Numbered from the stretch's first letter, positions 10,454 to 24,455 are shown. The stretch is DNA of 64,000 nt from Uloborus plumipes (GCA_038373865.1 JAXGGA010005844.1:1-64000); one strand, 5' to 3'. Notes: generated by a model not told the origin, from the letters alone. A program made the numbers and translations.

Positions 10454-10579
10454 TAATGTGCTGTTTTGTTTCTAGCGGCTTTGCGCTGACAGTTCAGTAC
10501 AGGCTTTGATGTTCATGTATTTATATGACTTTTGGGATTTTAATTCCCCCCCCCCCTTTTTAATTATATGTATTTCTGT

Positions 10580-10585
<6 letters not shown>

Positions 10586-10668
<83 letters not shown>
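10586..10668. repeat. (TA)n microsatellite
   Basis: About 40 TA units. Translated Ile-Tyr ORFs on both strands are artefacts of the repeat. Confidence 0.97.
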
Positions 10669-10672
<4 letters not shown>

Positions 10673-10676
<4 letters not shown>

Positions 10677-11130
10677 GTATGAATATATATATTTGTATGT
10701 TTGTTTCTTATACAAATCCAGTTTTTGTTGGATTTTCATCAAACTTGGCATAGAGGTTGCTTGATGCACTAAAATTCACATATTTTGGGTTTTGAAATTC
10801 AAAAAAAATTTTAAAAGCTCAAAATTCAATTTTTTTTTTTTTTTTTTTGTCTCAAAACGGCCATTTTCTTTCAATTTTGAATATATAGAGTAATAGAGAT
10901 AAGCCTTTAAGTATACAAATTGATAAATTTTAACACATTTAAATAGGAGTATATTTTCCAACAAAAATTACGACTAACAATGAATTATCAATTTAAGGCT
11001 ATTTAATTTTAGCATGAAATAAGTTAAAAGCAATTATAATTCATGTTCTAATTCCTTGGTACATTGTCACAATTTTTTTTTTAGAGCTTTGTTGTATAAA
11101 ACACCCGAGCAACGCCGGGTAATAAGCTAG
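10673..11130 (+). mobile_element. Helitron family 3, copy 1 (3' end clear)
   Basis: Ends CCCGAGCAACGCCGGGTAA then TAAGCTAG before T: a short hairpin followed by CTAG, as Helitron 3' ends require. The body aligns with 31256-31880 (CAAATCCAGTTTTTGTTGG, ATTTTCATCAAACTTGGC). The 5' end is blurred by the TA repeat. Confidence 0.75.

Positions 11131-12859
<1,729 letters not shown>

Positions 12860-12932
<73 letters not shown>
12860..12932. repeat. (TA)n microsatellite, right of the palindrome
   Basis: Continuation of the left TA run, split by the palindromic element. It is followed by a short GA run at 12933-12948. Confidence 0.95.
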
Positions 12933-12935
<3 letters not shown>

Positions 12936-12989
12936 GAGAGAGAGAGAGAATTGAATGGAAAGTTATCTTTTAATTTCAGCTTGCTTGTA

Positions 12990-13232
12990 CACTGCAAAAA
13001 AAAAAACTGTTGTTTTTACAGTATAATACTAGCAGCAGAAGTTCCAGTTTAAACTGTAAAATGCACAGTAATAGACTGTGTAGTTTCTTTCTATAAAACA
13101 ACAATTGTACAGTTTATTACTGCAAAATTAGCAATTTTACAGATTATTACTGCAAAATTAGAAATTTTTATGGAGTTTGTTACCATAAAATTAACTCTAT
13201 TATACTGTAAAAACAACATCAATTTTTTAGTG
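12990..13232. mobile_element. Modular MITE, copy 4
   Basis: CACTGCAAAAAAA start, TTTTTTAGTG end, and TA at 12988-12989 and 13233-13234. Internal CTGTAAAATGCACAGTAATA units. Confidence 0.75.
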
Positions 13233-13234
13233 TA

Positions 13235-14589
13235 TGCTCGTATTAAAAAAAAAAAACAAATTTAAGAAAAATGAGATGCAACATTTAATATTTTTTAAAA
13301 GCATCACCTTAACTTGCAATAAATGGAAGTTTTACCGTTAAAAGGAATTATTCGTTCCCTTTTCAAGGTGTTGCTGCCAACGGCGTGATTGGAACAGGTC
13401 TTGCTTTTTTTTTAATCTAGCAGCGCTTTAACCCGCAGGTGTGTAAGAATTTATCATTTGATTAGGGCAGTAAAAAAGAATCAAATACTCGCACAAAATT
13501 GCATTTTACGGAGAAAATGAAGTAAAGAGAAATGCATTCTTAGTAAAAAAGTTGCTGAATTTTTTTTTCAAAGCTTGAAAATAGGATCTTCTTCCTAATG
13601 AGAAGTGACAGTAGGTATATCCAGTGTAGGAATTCATAGAAGTTTTTCATGGTAAAAACTCGACGTAATGCTTATTGTTTTTTACTTAGCTAGAAGACTT
13701 TTCAGAGAATAAATACATCAAAAATTGCATTTACTTGGGAAAATATCGTACATGTTTGCCGTGTTAAGTTTCACTTTAAAGCAAAAACCTTTTTATTAGC
13801 TCTTTTATCATACTTGCTTTGTCGTTAGAGGTGTCGGCGGGACTATAGACTCGGGTGGACTAAAAACAAAACTGAACGATGGTAATTATAAAGCTAATTT
13901 TATTTATAAAGGTAATTAACCCCAACGCTGAGTTTAAGCAAGCATAAATTAGTAAATTTCGGCTTTTGAAATTTATAATCAAGCAATCAAAAACTTATTT
14001 TATTTCACTTTTTAAGGCGAACCAATCTTACAGATAGTCTTTTAGTTTAAAAATATACAGAAATTTATTTATTTTTATGTTTAACCTACGAAATGTATCC
14101 TCTGAGTAAAACATTCTCGTTTGCAAAGCGCAAAACACGTGGCATTGCCCATGACGCGTGTAGGAAGAACACTATTCCGTTTGTGACATTTCATCTCTTT
14201 CCTTTCTTTTCTTCCTTTCTGAAAAATAAGTGAAAGAATGGGATTCGGGTACATTACATAATCGTCAGAAGCATAAGCAAGCATGATCCAAGAAATTGTA
14301 CCTTCGAAATCTAACGTTTCATATCTTTTCGCTGACACTATTGAAACTGAGGGGAATTTTCGCGTAATATTTTGTCGTCAAAATGGATTTATTCTCGTGA
14401 ATAAGGGAATAGAAGGTGGAAATACTTCTTCCGTTCAACGATGATGTTTCGGAGAAAGTTTTCAACGAAAGGATGGGTGTAAAGGTGTAAACAATATTTT
14501 AGACGTGGAACGGGTGGATGTCTTCTATTTCCGGGAAAGGGAATTTAAATATTTGGAGGATTTTGTTTTATACCTCTTTTAAAAGTTAA
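13235..14589. other. Spacer, no gene seen
   Basis: No ORF or repeat structure that I can support beyond short poly-A and poly-T tracts. Confidence 0.35.
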
Positions 14590-14800
14590 TTGGGGCCTCG
14601 GTCGTTCAGAAGTAGAAGTTTCGCCTCTAAAGCAAGAGTTCGCGGGTTCGATTCCCTGCGGTACCCTGGGTGTTATTTCCTCTCTTTGTGTTGCAAGCCT
14701 TTCTTGTGCTGTCTTATATGTTAATAAAGAAGTCCAACTTCTCTCGAGGCCAGGACACCCACCCTTTAGCGTAGTATTTGTCAGACTATGCACACAACAC
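14590..14800 (+). mobile_element. tRNA-derived SINE-like repeat
   Basis: A tRNA-like head carries a good B box, GGTTCGATTCCC, near 14644, and a weak A box about 45 bp before it. It continues into unrelated sequence (TATTTCCTCTCTTTGTG and onward), as in tRNA-derived SINEs. It is not a functional tRNA: the acceptor stem does not close. Confidence 0.5.
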
Positions 14801-14889
14801 CAAAAGTTAATCGGTTTTGAAGACCTTCGTTTCGTTCTTAATAATATGTGTTTAGTTTCGAATTTTGTAAATCGATGTTGGTTCCGGCG

Positions 14890-15090
14890 CTGCAGAGTTG
14901 AAAGAAAAAAAAAATCCCCGACTCCGGAGGTTTTAGAGCTTTCGTCTCCGACTCAGACACCTGTGACTCAAAATTAGTCCAACTCCGACTCTAACTCCAC
15001 AACCACAGAAGGGTTACGGGCTTTGACGGAAAATAACCGACTCCGAATCCTGAAATTTTAATACCTTCAATTCTCGACTTTGACTCCTTT
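14890..15090. repeat. GACTCCGACTCC-rich dispersed repeat
   Basis: Reverse-complement version of the modules at 3930-4610, with CTCCGACTCTAACTCC and similar phrases. A second piece lies at 15775-15915. Confidence 0.5.
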
Positions 15091-16737
15091 GTCTCGGTTA
15101 GCGAGCATTACTTTCTTGTCCCTCCAGAACTCGGAAAAAAAATTTTTTGAGTTTGTTCTCGGTAATCTAGTTGGGGTTAGACATTTTGGGAACAAAAACA
15201 AAGTTTCTGCAAATATTATTCTAGCCATATGTACATACCTTTTATTTTGATTCATTAAAGCAATTATTTTTCAGTTGGTATGTAAATTCAGCAAGTGACA
15301 GTTTATGCAAATGAGCAACTTAAGCTGCATATAAACTTGTGTGGATTGGTGTGTCGGCGTTGGGATTTTTTCTGTATTCTACGTGGTTTTGTGGTTTGTC
15401 TGATGGTGCCTGCCTGTGTTTATTTTCACGTTTTCGTTATGGCGTTTTTAAATCATCTTGACTGCTATGGATCCTGCAACTTGTTCCACCATCAAAAAGA
15501 TAAAGTTTAAGTGGAATTCAGCTGCTTTTCGAAATCCACTCCAGACAATGGATTTGCTACAATAATTTCCAGTATTAAAATAAGTATTTTATATTTTTTC
15601 TGTTTTTCTGGATGCACAAATATATGCTTATAAGTTTGTGTTAAAATAAACTCTACGTTTTTGTTCATTGTTGTAAGTTTGTCTGCCTCAGTCTACTCTC
15701 AAATCAGCTCATGAAGTGCACATACCGAGATTCAGTTTTAAGTTGGCTTTTTTTTTATGCTAACAATCTCAAAATCAGATTCCAACTCCACAGCCTTGGT
15801 AGAATTGTGGGCTTTGAGGGAAAATAACAGACTCCGACTCTTGAAGTTTTAATACCTTCCTCTCGACTTTGACTCCTTTATCTCAAAATCAGACTCCGAC
15901 TCCATAGCCTTAGTTATTTCTATGCTTTTATTTACTCATAATTTATTGCCAAATTTCGAATTTACTCCACTAACTTCTTCTCAAAATTGTCTTAGTTTTT
16001 GTTTCTTTTGAATAGATTACAATTAATAAAAACATATTTGCTTTAAAGTTACCAAATTTTAAAAAAGCATATTAAGCATTAACGTATCAATTTGTTATAG
16101 TTATATTTCCTTTATTTATAACTTCTGGTGTTTATTTACCGAATTTATTTAACCTGGGAGAAATATCCTCGTTTCTAAAACCTACAAAAACTGTCCAAGA
16201 CGCGTGTAGACTTTTTAATATTTTGCTTATGGTATTTTCTAAGAATGGTTACATTTTTGAAAAATAAGCAAGGGAATTTCTCACTTCCTGGGATCCGGGA
16301 GTATTACATTGCTGTCAAGAGCGAAAGCTAGCCGTTTTCAAGAAGTTGTATGTCTGAAATGTTACATTTTCTCTACTTTTGCCGGACAGTATTGAAACTG
16401 AAGTAGGTTTTTATATATTTGTTATGGAGGTTGTTTTTTTTCCTTTGCAAATAGGGAACAAAAGTGTAATACTTGCTATTTTGAATGATGTTTTGAAGGA
16501 GGGATTTGGTCAGTGGTTAGTTGTAACAACGAAGACTATTTGAGACATTGAAACAGCTTTTTCACGTATTTCTTGGAAAGGAAATATATATGCCTGGACA
16601 TTCCATTTGACTCAAAATATTTAACTGACCTAACTGGCAAAAGTTAAGTGGTTTCGAAGTTTCTAACTATGAAAAAGGGGATTGCACCCCCCCCCCCCCG
16701 CCCCCGCCACAAGGCTCTTCTCGTATATTTCGAATTA
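15091..16737. other. Spacer, no supported gene
   Basis: An ORF of 71 codons at 15295-15510 is hydrophobic and matches nothing I know. A C-run lies at about 16688-16704. Confidence 0.35.
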
Positions 16738-17942
16738 TCTACTTATATTAAAAACTGAGTATCTTTCTAACTATCTTTCTTTCTAACTATCTTTCTTTCT
16801 AACTATCTTTCTTTCTAACTATCTTTCTATGTCACGCTTCTTTCTCCTGAACGCCAATGAACTGAAAGTCGAACCAGGTACCGATAGATAGGTAATTTTT
16901 CAAGCTTCATTAGTTTCAATCTATATAATTATACGATTTTAATTAGCGAAGATATCAATTAATAAGTAGTCAAATTTAAAGCGATTAAGCCTAATAAATG
17001 ATTAAACTTCCAAGACATTTTTTCTTACCGTTGCCATTTTGAATTAAAACGTTAATTAAATTATTGAACTATTTAAAGCTCCAAGATATTTATTTCTTTC
17101 CGTTGCGATTTTAAGGCAGGGATTCAAGTAAAACACGGACGATCGCAACTCACCAATGCAATCGCAAATTCCAAAATTTGGATTCAAGTGAAACGAATTC
17201 ACTTGAATTCGACTTACAGTAGCGGTTGCAATATGTAAACGCCTCGAAGCGATTGCAATGGTGTTTCACTTGAATTCGGCCCTAAATTAAAACGTTAATT
17301 AATTTGAACTTTTTAAAATGAAAGAGTGTTATTTTTTTCCATTGTCATTTTGAATACGTGTTATAACAAAATTCTAACAATTGTTTTTATTCTAATTATT
17401 AATGACATATTTTTTCTCTGGTATCATTTTGAAAATGTGTTTTTAAATAAAATTGCAATTGCTGTTTTTAGAATGGACTTTTTCTGGCTGCGATCCAAAT
17501 ATTAAAAGAACTTTTTCGTTTAGAATTTTGCAATTAATTTTACAGGAAGAAAGCGGTTTGGAAATAATTGTTTTTGGAAAGGAATTTTATTTGTTATTTA
17601 GGGAGAGTGCTAAGTATGCGCTACTTGACATCGTCTTTATTTTTGAGGAAGTATGTGCAAATAATTCGATTGATTCTTTGATGCAGGAAAGCTTTTTAGC
17701 GAGCCGCTTTAGCGGGGAGTAGTTTATTAAACTTTTCCTTGGTACTTTTAAGGCGAGCCGCCTTGGCGGCGAGTAGTGAATTGAAACTTTCCTCGCTACT
17801 GTAAAGGCGAGCCGCCTTGACGGCGAGTAAACTGTTTAAACTTTCCTCATTTCTTTAAAGGCGAGCCGCCTTGGTGGCGAGTAGTTTTCTCAAACTGCCT
17901 TCACTACATTACAGCCCGTGCAACGCCGGGCTACGCAGCTAG
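16738..17942 (+). mobile_element. Non-autonomous Helitron family 1, copy A
   Basis: Starts TCTACTTATATTAAAAACTG after A and ends with GCCCGTGCAACGCCGGGC and CGCAGCTAG before T. The 5' TC, 3' hairpin, CTAG terminus and A|T target are Helitron hallmarks. The 5' part has a CTTTCTAACTAT microsatellite, and the 3' part a tandem repeat at 17690-17890. No Rep/helicase ORF. An 89-codon frame (17453-17722) is almost unchanged in copy C. Confidence 0.88.
17690..17890 (+). repeat. Tandem repeat in the Helitron tail (GCGAGCCGCCTT units)
   Basis: Four units of roughly 55 bp, each with a GC-rich palindromic GGCGAGCCGCCTTGGCGGCG and an AT-rich AAACTTTCCTC linker. Confidence 0.8.
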
Positions 17943-18043
17943 TACGACTATGAATGAGGTTATGCCAAAGACAGAATATAACGAAAACAGGGAGACAAAC
18001 GTCCGCATGTAAAGAGAATCCGACATTTCATACGCACCAACCT

Positions 18044-18475
18044 AATAGTTTAAAAAAACTAAAAAATACGCTTTTAGAGTAAACGGTACCATCTCTCATT
18101 AATACAAAAGGTTAAACTATATTTCATGATATTCTAATTGATTTTCAAAACTATTGAATATCCGCTAACTTTACATGCACTAATATAATACATCAACATA
18201 TGATATACTTAAGCCTTTAGTATTAATAATAGTATTAAATATATAACTTTTATAGTTACAAAGAACTTCTGCTTGAACGTCTTTTATTCAGAATCACATA
18301 CAAACAACTGACACACTTGTGATACATTAACATGTAATATAGTTTAGCCTTTAGTATTAATAATAGTACTAAATATATTACTTTTATATTTGTAAAGAAC
18401 GTGAATTTTATCTATTATTCAGAGTTACACAGATACAAACCCACATGTGAAACTAATAAAAGCGTATTAAAAATA
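18044..18475 (-). repeat. Dispersed repeat R1, inverted copy
   Basis: Shares TTTAGTATTAATAATAGTA and the CACATGTG-type end with copies at 30488-30690 and 58339-58610. The ends carry AAAATACGCTTTTA-type inverted repeats, so it may be a MITE. Confidence 0.55.
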
Positions 18476-19331
18476 GAGTCAACTTAAATCAGACATAAAA
18501 GAGAAAAGTTCTCTTCTAATTATACGATTGTAAATAGCAGACAAATTTGAGAAGCAGGGACAGATACAAAGGACATACTCTCCCTTGAACTCTCCATAGG
18601 AAATTTTTCGATATTGAAGTTCAAAAAACGTAATTTTAGATGAGCTTTAATGATGTTGGGGGGATGAGGTATGGGGTTCTCCCCGGCAGGGGTGCCCATC
18701 CCCCCCAAGCTCAATGGCGCAAATTCCCCCCCAAAAATTTTGCCAACCCTCTTTACTTATTTATTTTTTATTTTTAGCGCTCTCTATTTATTTATTTTTT
18801 TCAATAATATTAATTAATTTATTTATTTTTTATTACAATTATTATTACTTAATTAAAAAAATTCTGCGCTACGCCACTGAAAGTTATCATTTTATTATGA
18901 CTTAAAAATAGACACTGAAGGTTTCAACTGAATGCAATACTTCTAATCACAAGATTTTTACGCACTATTTGTTTAAATAGGGCTGGGTGAAATAAACAGA
19001 ATCTGAAGGGATAAGATTAGTTTAAAATATTTACAATAAACAGCAATACATTAACTTAATAAACTTGCTTGTGCTATGCAAATGAAAATAACTATTATAG
19101 TACAAACAAACATTTTCGTAGATTAATGAGTGTCATATAAATAAAACAATAATTTCAACTCGATCTTTGATAGTAAAATCAAACATTGAAAGACAATTCA
19201 AATGTTTAAAAATATGACGCATAAAAAGGTGGATAAATACCATTGTAATATTTATATGTGTTGATCAGCTAAAAGCGTGAAGTCGTAAATTTCCACGAAA
19301 ATTTTCTCATTTGGGAGTTTATAATGAGGTA

Positions 19332-19577
19332 TCTACTTATATTAAAAACTGAGTATCTTTCTAACTATCTTTCTAACTATCTTTCTTTCTAACTATCTTT
19401 CTATGTCACGCTTCTTTCTCCTGAACGCCAATGAACTGAAAGTCGAACCAGGTACCGATAGATAGGTAATTTTTCAAGCTTCATTAGTTTCAATCTATAT
19501 AATTATACGATTTTAATTAGCGAAGATATCAATTAATAAGTAGTCAAGTTTAAAGCGATTAAGCCTAATAAATGATT
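19332..19577 (+). mobile_element. Helitron family 1, copy B, 5' fragment
   Basis: Starts with the same TCTACTTATATTAAAAACTG after A and follows copies A and C for about 245 bp before breaking off at TAATAAATGATT. Confidence 0.85.
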
Positions 19578-19767
19578 CAATATGAAATCCATTCTTGCAT
19601 TGCAAAACGTGGTTGCCATGCCATGAAACAACAATAAAAATGAAAATGAGAATTTTGAATGAAGGCTTAACTAAATCAAACACGAAACTCATAAGCGGGA
19701 GACTTACATAGTATTTTTATCGCTAGCTACTTGTAATATTTTGAAACATTCATTTGTTGAAGAGCCA

Positions 19768-20227
19768 TCTACTTATATCTAAAACTGAGTATCAATGTCT
19801 GCTTTTTCTCCTTTGAGCGAGCTGAACCAAGGGCGGATCCAGCTTCTGGTTAAGGAGGGGGTCATTTTCGGAAAGGGGGGGTCAAAGTGCAATTTTTGTG
19901 CAAAAATGGGGTGGTTTGGCAGTTTTTTCGTAAAATAAGTCCCAAAAATGCAATTTTTTGCTATATTTGGTCGGTTAAGGGGGGGGGGGTCATGATCCCC
20001 ATGACCCCACTCTGGATCCGCGCCTGAGCTGAACTTACTGAAACTTTCCTCACCATCTTGAAGGCGCGAAGCATCTCAATAATTCGAATGATTTTTTTTA
20101 TACAGGAAAAAAGTAAAGGCGTGAAGCGCCTGTTAGCGAGCCGCCTTGGCGGGGAGTAGTTTCTTGACATTTTCCTCACTACTTTCAGGGCACGAAGTGC
20201 CCGTGCAACGCCGGGCCACGTTCGTGG
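19768..20227 (+). mobile_element. Helitron family 1-like element, diverged, with nested MITE
   Basis: Starts TCTACTTATATCTAAAACTG after A and ends with GTGCCCGTGCAACGCCGGGC and GTTCGTGG before T, a mutated version of the family-1 3' end. One GCGAGCCGCCTTGGCGGGG unit is present. Confidence 0.65.
19828..20026. mobile_element. hAT-type MITE with CGGATCCAG ends
   Basis: Ends CAAGGGCGGATCCAG and, reversed, CAGGCGCGGATCCAG. Perfect 8-bp duplication agctgaac at 19820-19827 and 20027-20034. 199 bp, G-rich near both ends. Confidence 0.85.
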
Positions 20228-20368
20228 TACGTCTTGAAATCGAATGAACATTAAATTATATCAAATAAAACTTCAGAATGAGGTAAAAGTTAGAGAGGGG
20301 GGACGTTATGCATCAACATGCCGCAGGAAGCTAATCTAGCTGCCCTGGCAGCTAGTAAATTAATAAAA

Positions 20369-21521
20369 TCTACTTATATTAAAAACTGAGTATCTTTCTA
20401 TCTATCTATGTCACGCTTCTTTCTCCTGAACGCCAATGAACTGAAAGTCGAACCAGGTACCGATAGATAGGTAATTTTTCAAGCTTCATTAGTTTCAATC
20501 TATATAATTATACGATTTTAATTAGCGAAGATATCAATTAATAAGTAGTCAAATTTAAAGCGATTAAGCCTAATAAATGATTAAACTTCCAAGACATTTT
20601 TTCTTACCGTTGCCATTTTGAATTAAAACGTTAATTAAATTATTGAACTATTTAAAGCTCCAAGATATTTATTTCTTTCCGTTGCGATTTTAAGGCAGGG
20701 ATTCAAGTGAAACACGGACGATCGCAACTCACAAATGCAATCGCAAATTCCAAAATTTGGATTCAAGTGAAACGAATTCACTTAAATTCGACTTACAGTA
20801 GCGGTTGCAATATGCAAACGCCTCGAAGCGATTGCAATGGTGTTTCACTTGAATTCGGCCCTAAATTAAAACGTTAATTAATTTGAACTTTTTAAAATGA
20901 AAGAGTGTTATTTTTTTCCATTGTCATTTTGAATACGTGTTATAACAAAATTCTAACAATTGTTTTTATTCTAATTATTAATGACATATTTTTTCTCTGG
21001 TACCATTTTGAAAATGTGTTTTTAAATAAAATTGCAATTGCTGTTTTTAGAATGGACTTTTTCTGGCTGCGATCCAAATATTAAAAGAACTTTTTCGTTT
21101 AGAATTTTGCAATTAATTTTACAGGAAGAAAGCGGTTTGGAAATAATTGTTTTTGGACAGGAATTTTATTTGTTATTTAGGGAGAGTGCTAAGTATGCGC
21201 TACTTGACATCGTCTTTATTTTTGAGGAAGTATGTGCAAATAATTCGATTGATTCTTTGATGCAGGAAAGCTTTTTAGCGAGCCGCTTTAGCGGGGAGTA
21301 GTTTATTAAACTTTTCCTTGGTACTTTAAAGGCGAGCCGCCTTGGCGGCGAGTAGTGAATTGAAACTTTCCTCGCTACTGTAACGGCGAGCCGCCTTGAC
21401 GGCGAGTAAACTGTTTAAACTTTCCTCATTTTTTTAAAGGCGAGCCGCCTTGGTGGCGAGTAGTTTTCTCAAACTGCCTTCACTACATTACAGCCCGTGC
21501 AACGCCGGGCTACGCAGCTAG
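20369..21521 (+). mobile_element. Non-autonomous Helitron family 1, copy C
   Basis: Same termini as copy A (TC start, hairpin plus CTAG end, A and T flanks). Very similar to copy A; the main difference is a shorter 5' microsatellite. Confidence 0.9.
21032..21301 (+). other. Conserved 89-codon frame inside Helitron copy C
   Basis: Identical at 88 of 89 residues to the frame at 17453-17722 (Lys versus Gln at one site). It includes SFRILQLILQEESGLEI and ends in the GCGAGCCG repeat (ASRFSGE). No domain is recognised. The conservation may only reflect recent transposition, so a protein product is unproven. Confidence 0.25.
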
Positions 21522-21803
21522 TAAGTATTAAACTACGTTTGCATTATATCCCTTAACATTGTGTTGAAGTTTGGGGGGAGGGGATGATGCTAGCCGACAT
21601 ATTTCGTTTGTTATTGTAAAGTAATTTCAAATACTTTTAAAACAGTGCTATTGCTTTAAGAAGGTAAACAAAATCGTCCGAGCGTTTGTTGGATAACCTA
21701 TTCTCACTCTGACTGAAGTGTCAATAGTACCAAACAGGTTCAAAAGTGCAACTTAATTTTCATACTTTAAAAGTGTTATAGCAAAAATAGTACTGCTTAA
21801 GAT

Positions 21804-22280
21804 CACTGCAAAAAATAAATGGTCGCTTTTACAGTATAAAACTGGTAGCAGAGGTTCCAGTTTAAAACTGTAAAATGCACATTTATAAACTGTAAATCAG
21901 CAATTTTACAGTTTATTACTGTAAAGCAACTATTTTAAAGTTTATTACTGTAAAGAGTAATTTTAGAGTTTATTAACACAATTTTAGAGTTTATTAACAC
22001 AATTTTACAGTTTATTACCACAAAATTAGTTGTATTATACTGTAAAAACAACAGTATAATATTGGCGGCAAAGGTTCCTGTTTAAAACTGTAAAATGCAC
22101 AGTAATAAACTTCAAAATTATCAATTTTAGTTTATTATTGCAAAGCAGCAGTTTTAGTTTATTTGTCTAAAATTAGAAATTTAACAGTTTATAACTGAAA
22201 AATTAGCAATTTTTAGTTTGTTACTAGAAAATCAGCTGTATTATACAAAAAAAAACAAAAAACATCTATTTTTTACAGTG
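21804..22280. mobile_element. Modular MITE, copy 5 (about two monomers)
   Basis: CACTGCAAAAAATAAATGG start and TTTTTTACAGTG end, with numerous TTTACAGTTTATTACTG units. A roughly 50-bp direct repeat (TTGTTATTGTAAAGTAATTT and onward) lies at 21609 and again immediately after the element at 22281. Confidence 0.7.
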
Positions 22281-22549
22281 TTGTTATTGTAAAGTAATTT
22301 CAAATACTTTAAAAGCAGTGCTATTGCTTTTTTGACTTTGAATATTTTCAGAAGACGTTTTTATAAATCTGAAAAAAAAATACATGTATTACAACAAAGT
22401 AATATTTCATTTCTCTTTTTTTTTAATTTTCTAATGCATTGCGATATAATATTGTAACGTATTATAATTTTATTAATTAGAGATATAAAATACACACATA
22501 CATATTTGACGAAATTAAATTTAGGTTTAGTTAAATAAAAATTGCATTA

Positions 22550-23880
22550 TTTTAATTTTTGCGAAAGAAATAATTCGTCCTGAACGATGTCTGTGAAGTT
22601 GTTTTCCTTCTCATAAAGTTGACCTATCAGAAAAACTACATGTACGGCTGGATGCAGTGAAAGCTTTTAAATCGGAAATTTTTCCTCACAACACCTTGCG
22701 TATTTGAATCAATTCAAATTGATTTGCATAAATCTGCCTTTTCTGCTAGGATACAATAAAACCCTTTATGAATAAAGGTGCGAATTTCAATATGCTAATC
22801 GGTTTTTGCACAAAAATTAGTTTCCAACAAGAGGTAAAAAATATTTAAAAAAGCAGCTTAGTAATACATGCAAAATACACCGTAGTAATAATTCATTTGT
22901 CATTTGTTTTTTCAAATTTATAGTGCAGTGCGTGAAAACATGTTTTTTAACCATAGATGAAATTATCTTAGCTGAAAATAATTTAGGGAGAGATAAACAA
23001 AAATTGCATTATAAAGAAATATTTCGTCTTGAATGATATTTGTAAAGTTGTTTCCTCTGTCATGAGGCTGACCTATCAGCAAAACTACTTGTACGGCTGG
23101 ATGCAGTGAAAGCTTTTAAATCGGAAATTTTTCCTCACAACACCTTGCGTATTTGAATCAATTCAAATTGATTTGCATAAATCTGCCTTTTCTGCTAGGA
23201 TACAATAAAACCCTTTATGAATAAAGGTGCGAATTTCAATATGCTAATCGGTTTTTGCACAAAAATTAGTTTCCAACAAGAGGTAAAAAATATTTAAAAA
23301 AGCAGCTTAGTAATACATGCAAAATACACCGTAGTAATAATTCATTTGTCATTTGTTTTTTCAAATTTATAGTGCAGTGTGTGAAAACATGTTTTTTAAC
23401 CATAGATGAAATTATCTTAGCTGAAAATAATTTAGGGAGAGATAAACAAAAATTGCATTATAAAGAAATATTTCGTCTTGAATGATATTTGTAAAGTTGT
23501 TTCCTCTGTCATGAGGCTGACCTATCAGCAAAACTACTTGTACGGCTGGATGCAGTAAAAGCTTTTAAATCGGAAATTTTTCCTCACAACACCTTGCGTA
23601 TTTGAATCAATCTGCCTTTTCTGCTAGGATACAACCCTTATGGATAAAGGTGCAAAACTACATGTACAGCTTGATATAGTAAAAGCTTTTAACATTAGTA
23701 AGTCGCCATTTTTCCTCAGAATAGCTTACATTCTCGCAGCAATTCGAACTGATTTCTGTAAATCGTCTTTTTTTTTCTCTAGGATACAAAAAATACTTTA
23801 TGAATTTGAACATCATTTTGGTGAAGCCGTTTTTAGTGGTAAAGTTATTTTCAGCAAGATGGGAAAAAATACAGCATAGT
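22550..23880. repeat. 449-bp tandem repeat, three units plus degenerate ends
   Basis: The landmark ACCTATCAG occurs at 22622, 23071 and 23520, spacing 449 bp each time. Units 1 and 2 are nearly identical. Unit 3 is shortened after 23600 and runs into a degenerate partial unit to about 23880. No credible ORF. Confidence 0.85.
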
Positions 23881-23940
23881 AATAATTCGTTTATCATTTA
23901 TTTTTCCACTTTTATTAATCACAGTTGTAACACACATATA

Positions 23941-24455
23941 AAGGGTGGCCCAGAAGCCACTTTACATTTTGAAAATTAAATAACTTTTTTTTCTATCAAT
24001 ATATTTCTTTTTCTCTTTTCAGAGTTAAAAAATATAATCCCTGAAAATTTTTGGCATGGATAAGTTTACAACAGTGAATTTTACTTTGAAAATGACGGTC
24101 AATTGTTGCAACGCAAAGATCGTATATGCACCATTTTAATGTTCGACATCCCCCTAGTAGGCCTGCAATAAAGAACTTGCTGTTGAAAAGGCGTCACTAA
24201 GTTCCTTATTGCAGGCCTACTAGGGGGATGTCAAACATTAAAATGGCGCATATACGATCTTTGCGTTGCAACAATTGATCGTCCATTTTCAAAGTCAAAT
24301 TCAATTATCTTCACTCGTTGTTCTGTTGTAAACTTATAGATGCCAAAAATTTCCAGGGATTATATTTTTTAATTCTGAAAAGAAAAAAAGAAATATACTA
24401 ATAGAAAAAAAGCTATTTAATTTTCAAAATGTAAAATGACTTCTGGGCCACCCTG
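23941..24455. mobile_element. 515-bp palindromic mariner-like foldback element
   Basis: AAGGGTGGCCCAGAAG at the left and CTTCTGGGCCACCCTG at the right, with TA on both sides (23939-23940, 24456-24457). The arms remain complementary for about 240 bp to a centre around 24175-24210. Confidence 0.85.

Noticed and set aside
14600..14665. Functional tRNA gene
   Set aside because: B box present, but the A box is poor and the cloverleaf does not form; better explained as a SINE head.
22550..23880. CRISPR-like or regulatory array
   Set aside because: Units are 449 bp and contiguous with no short repeat and unique spacer alternation; ordinary tandem repeat.
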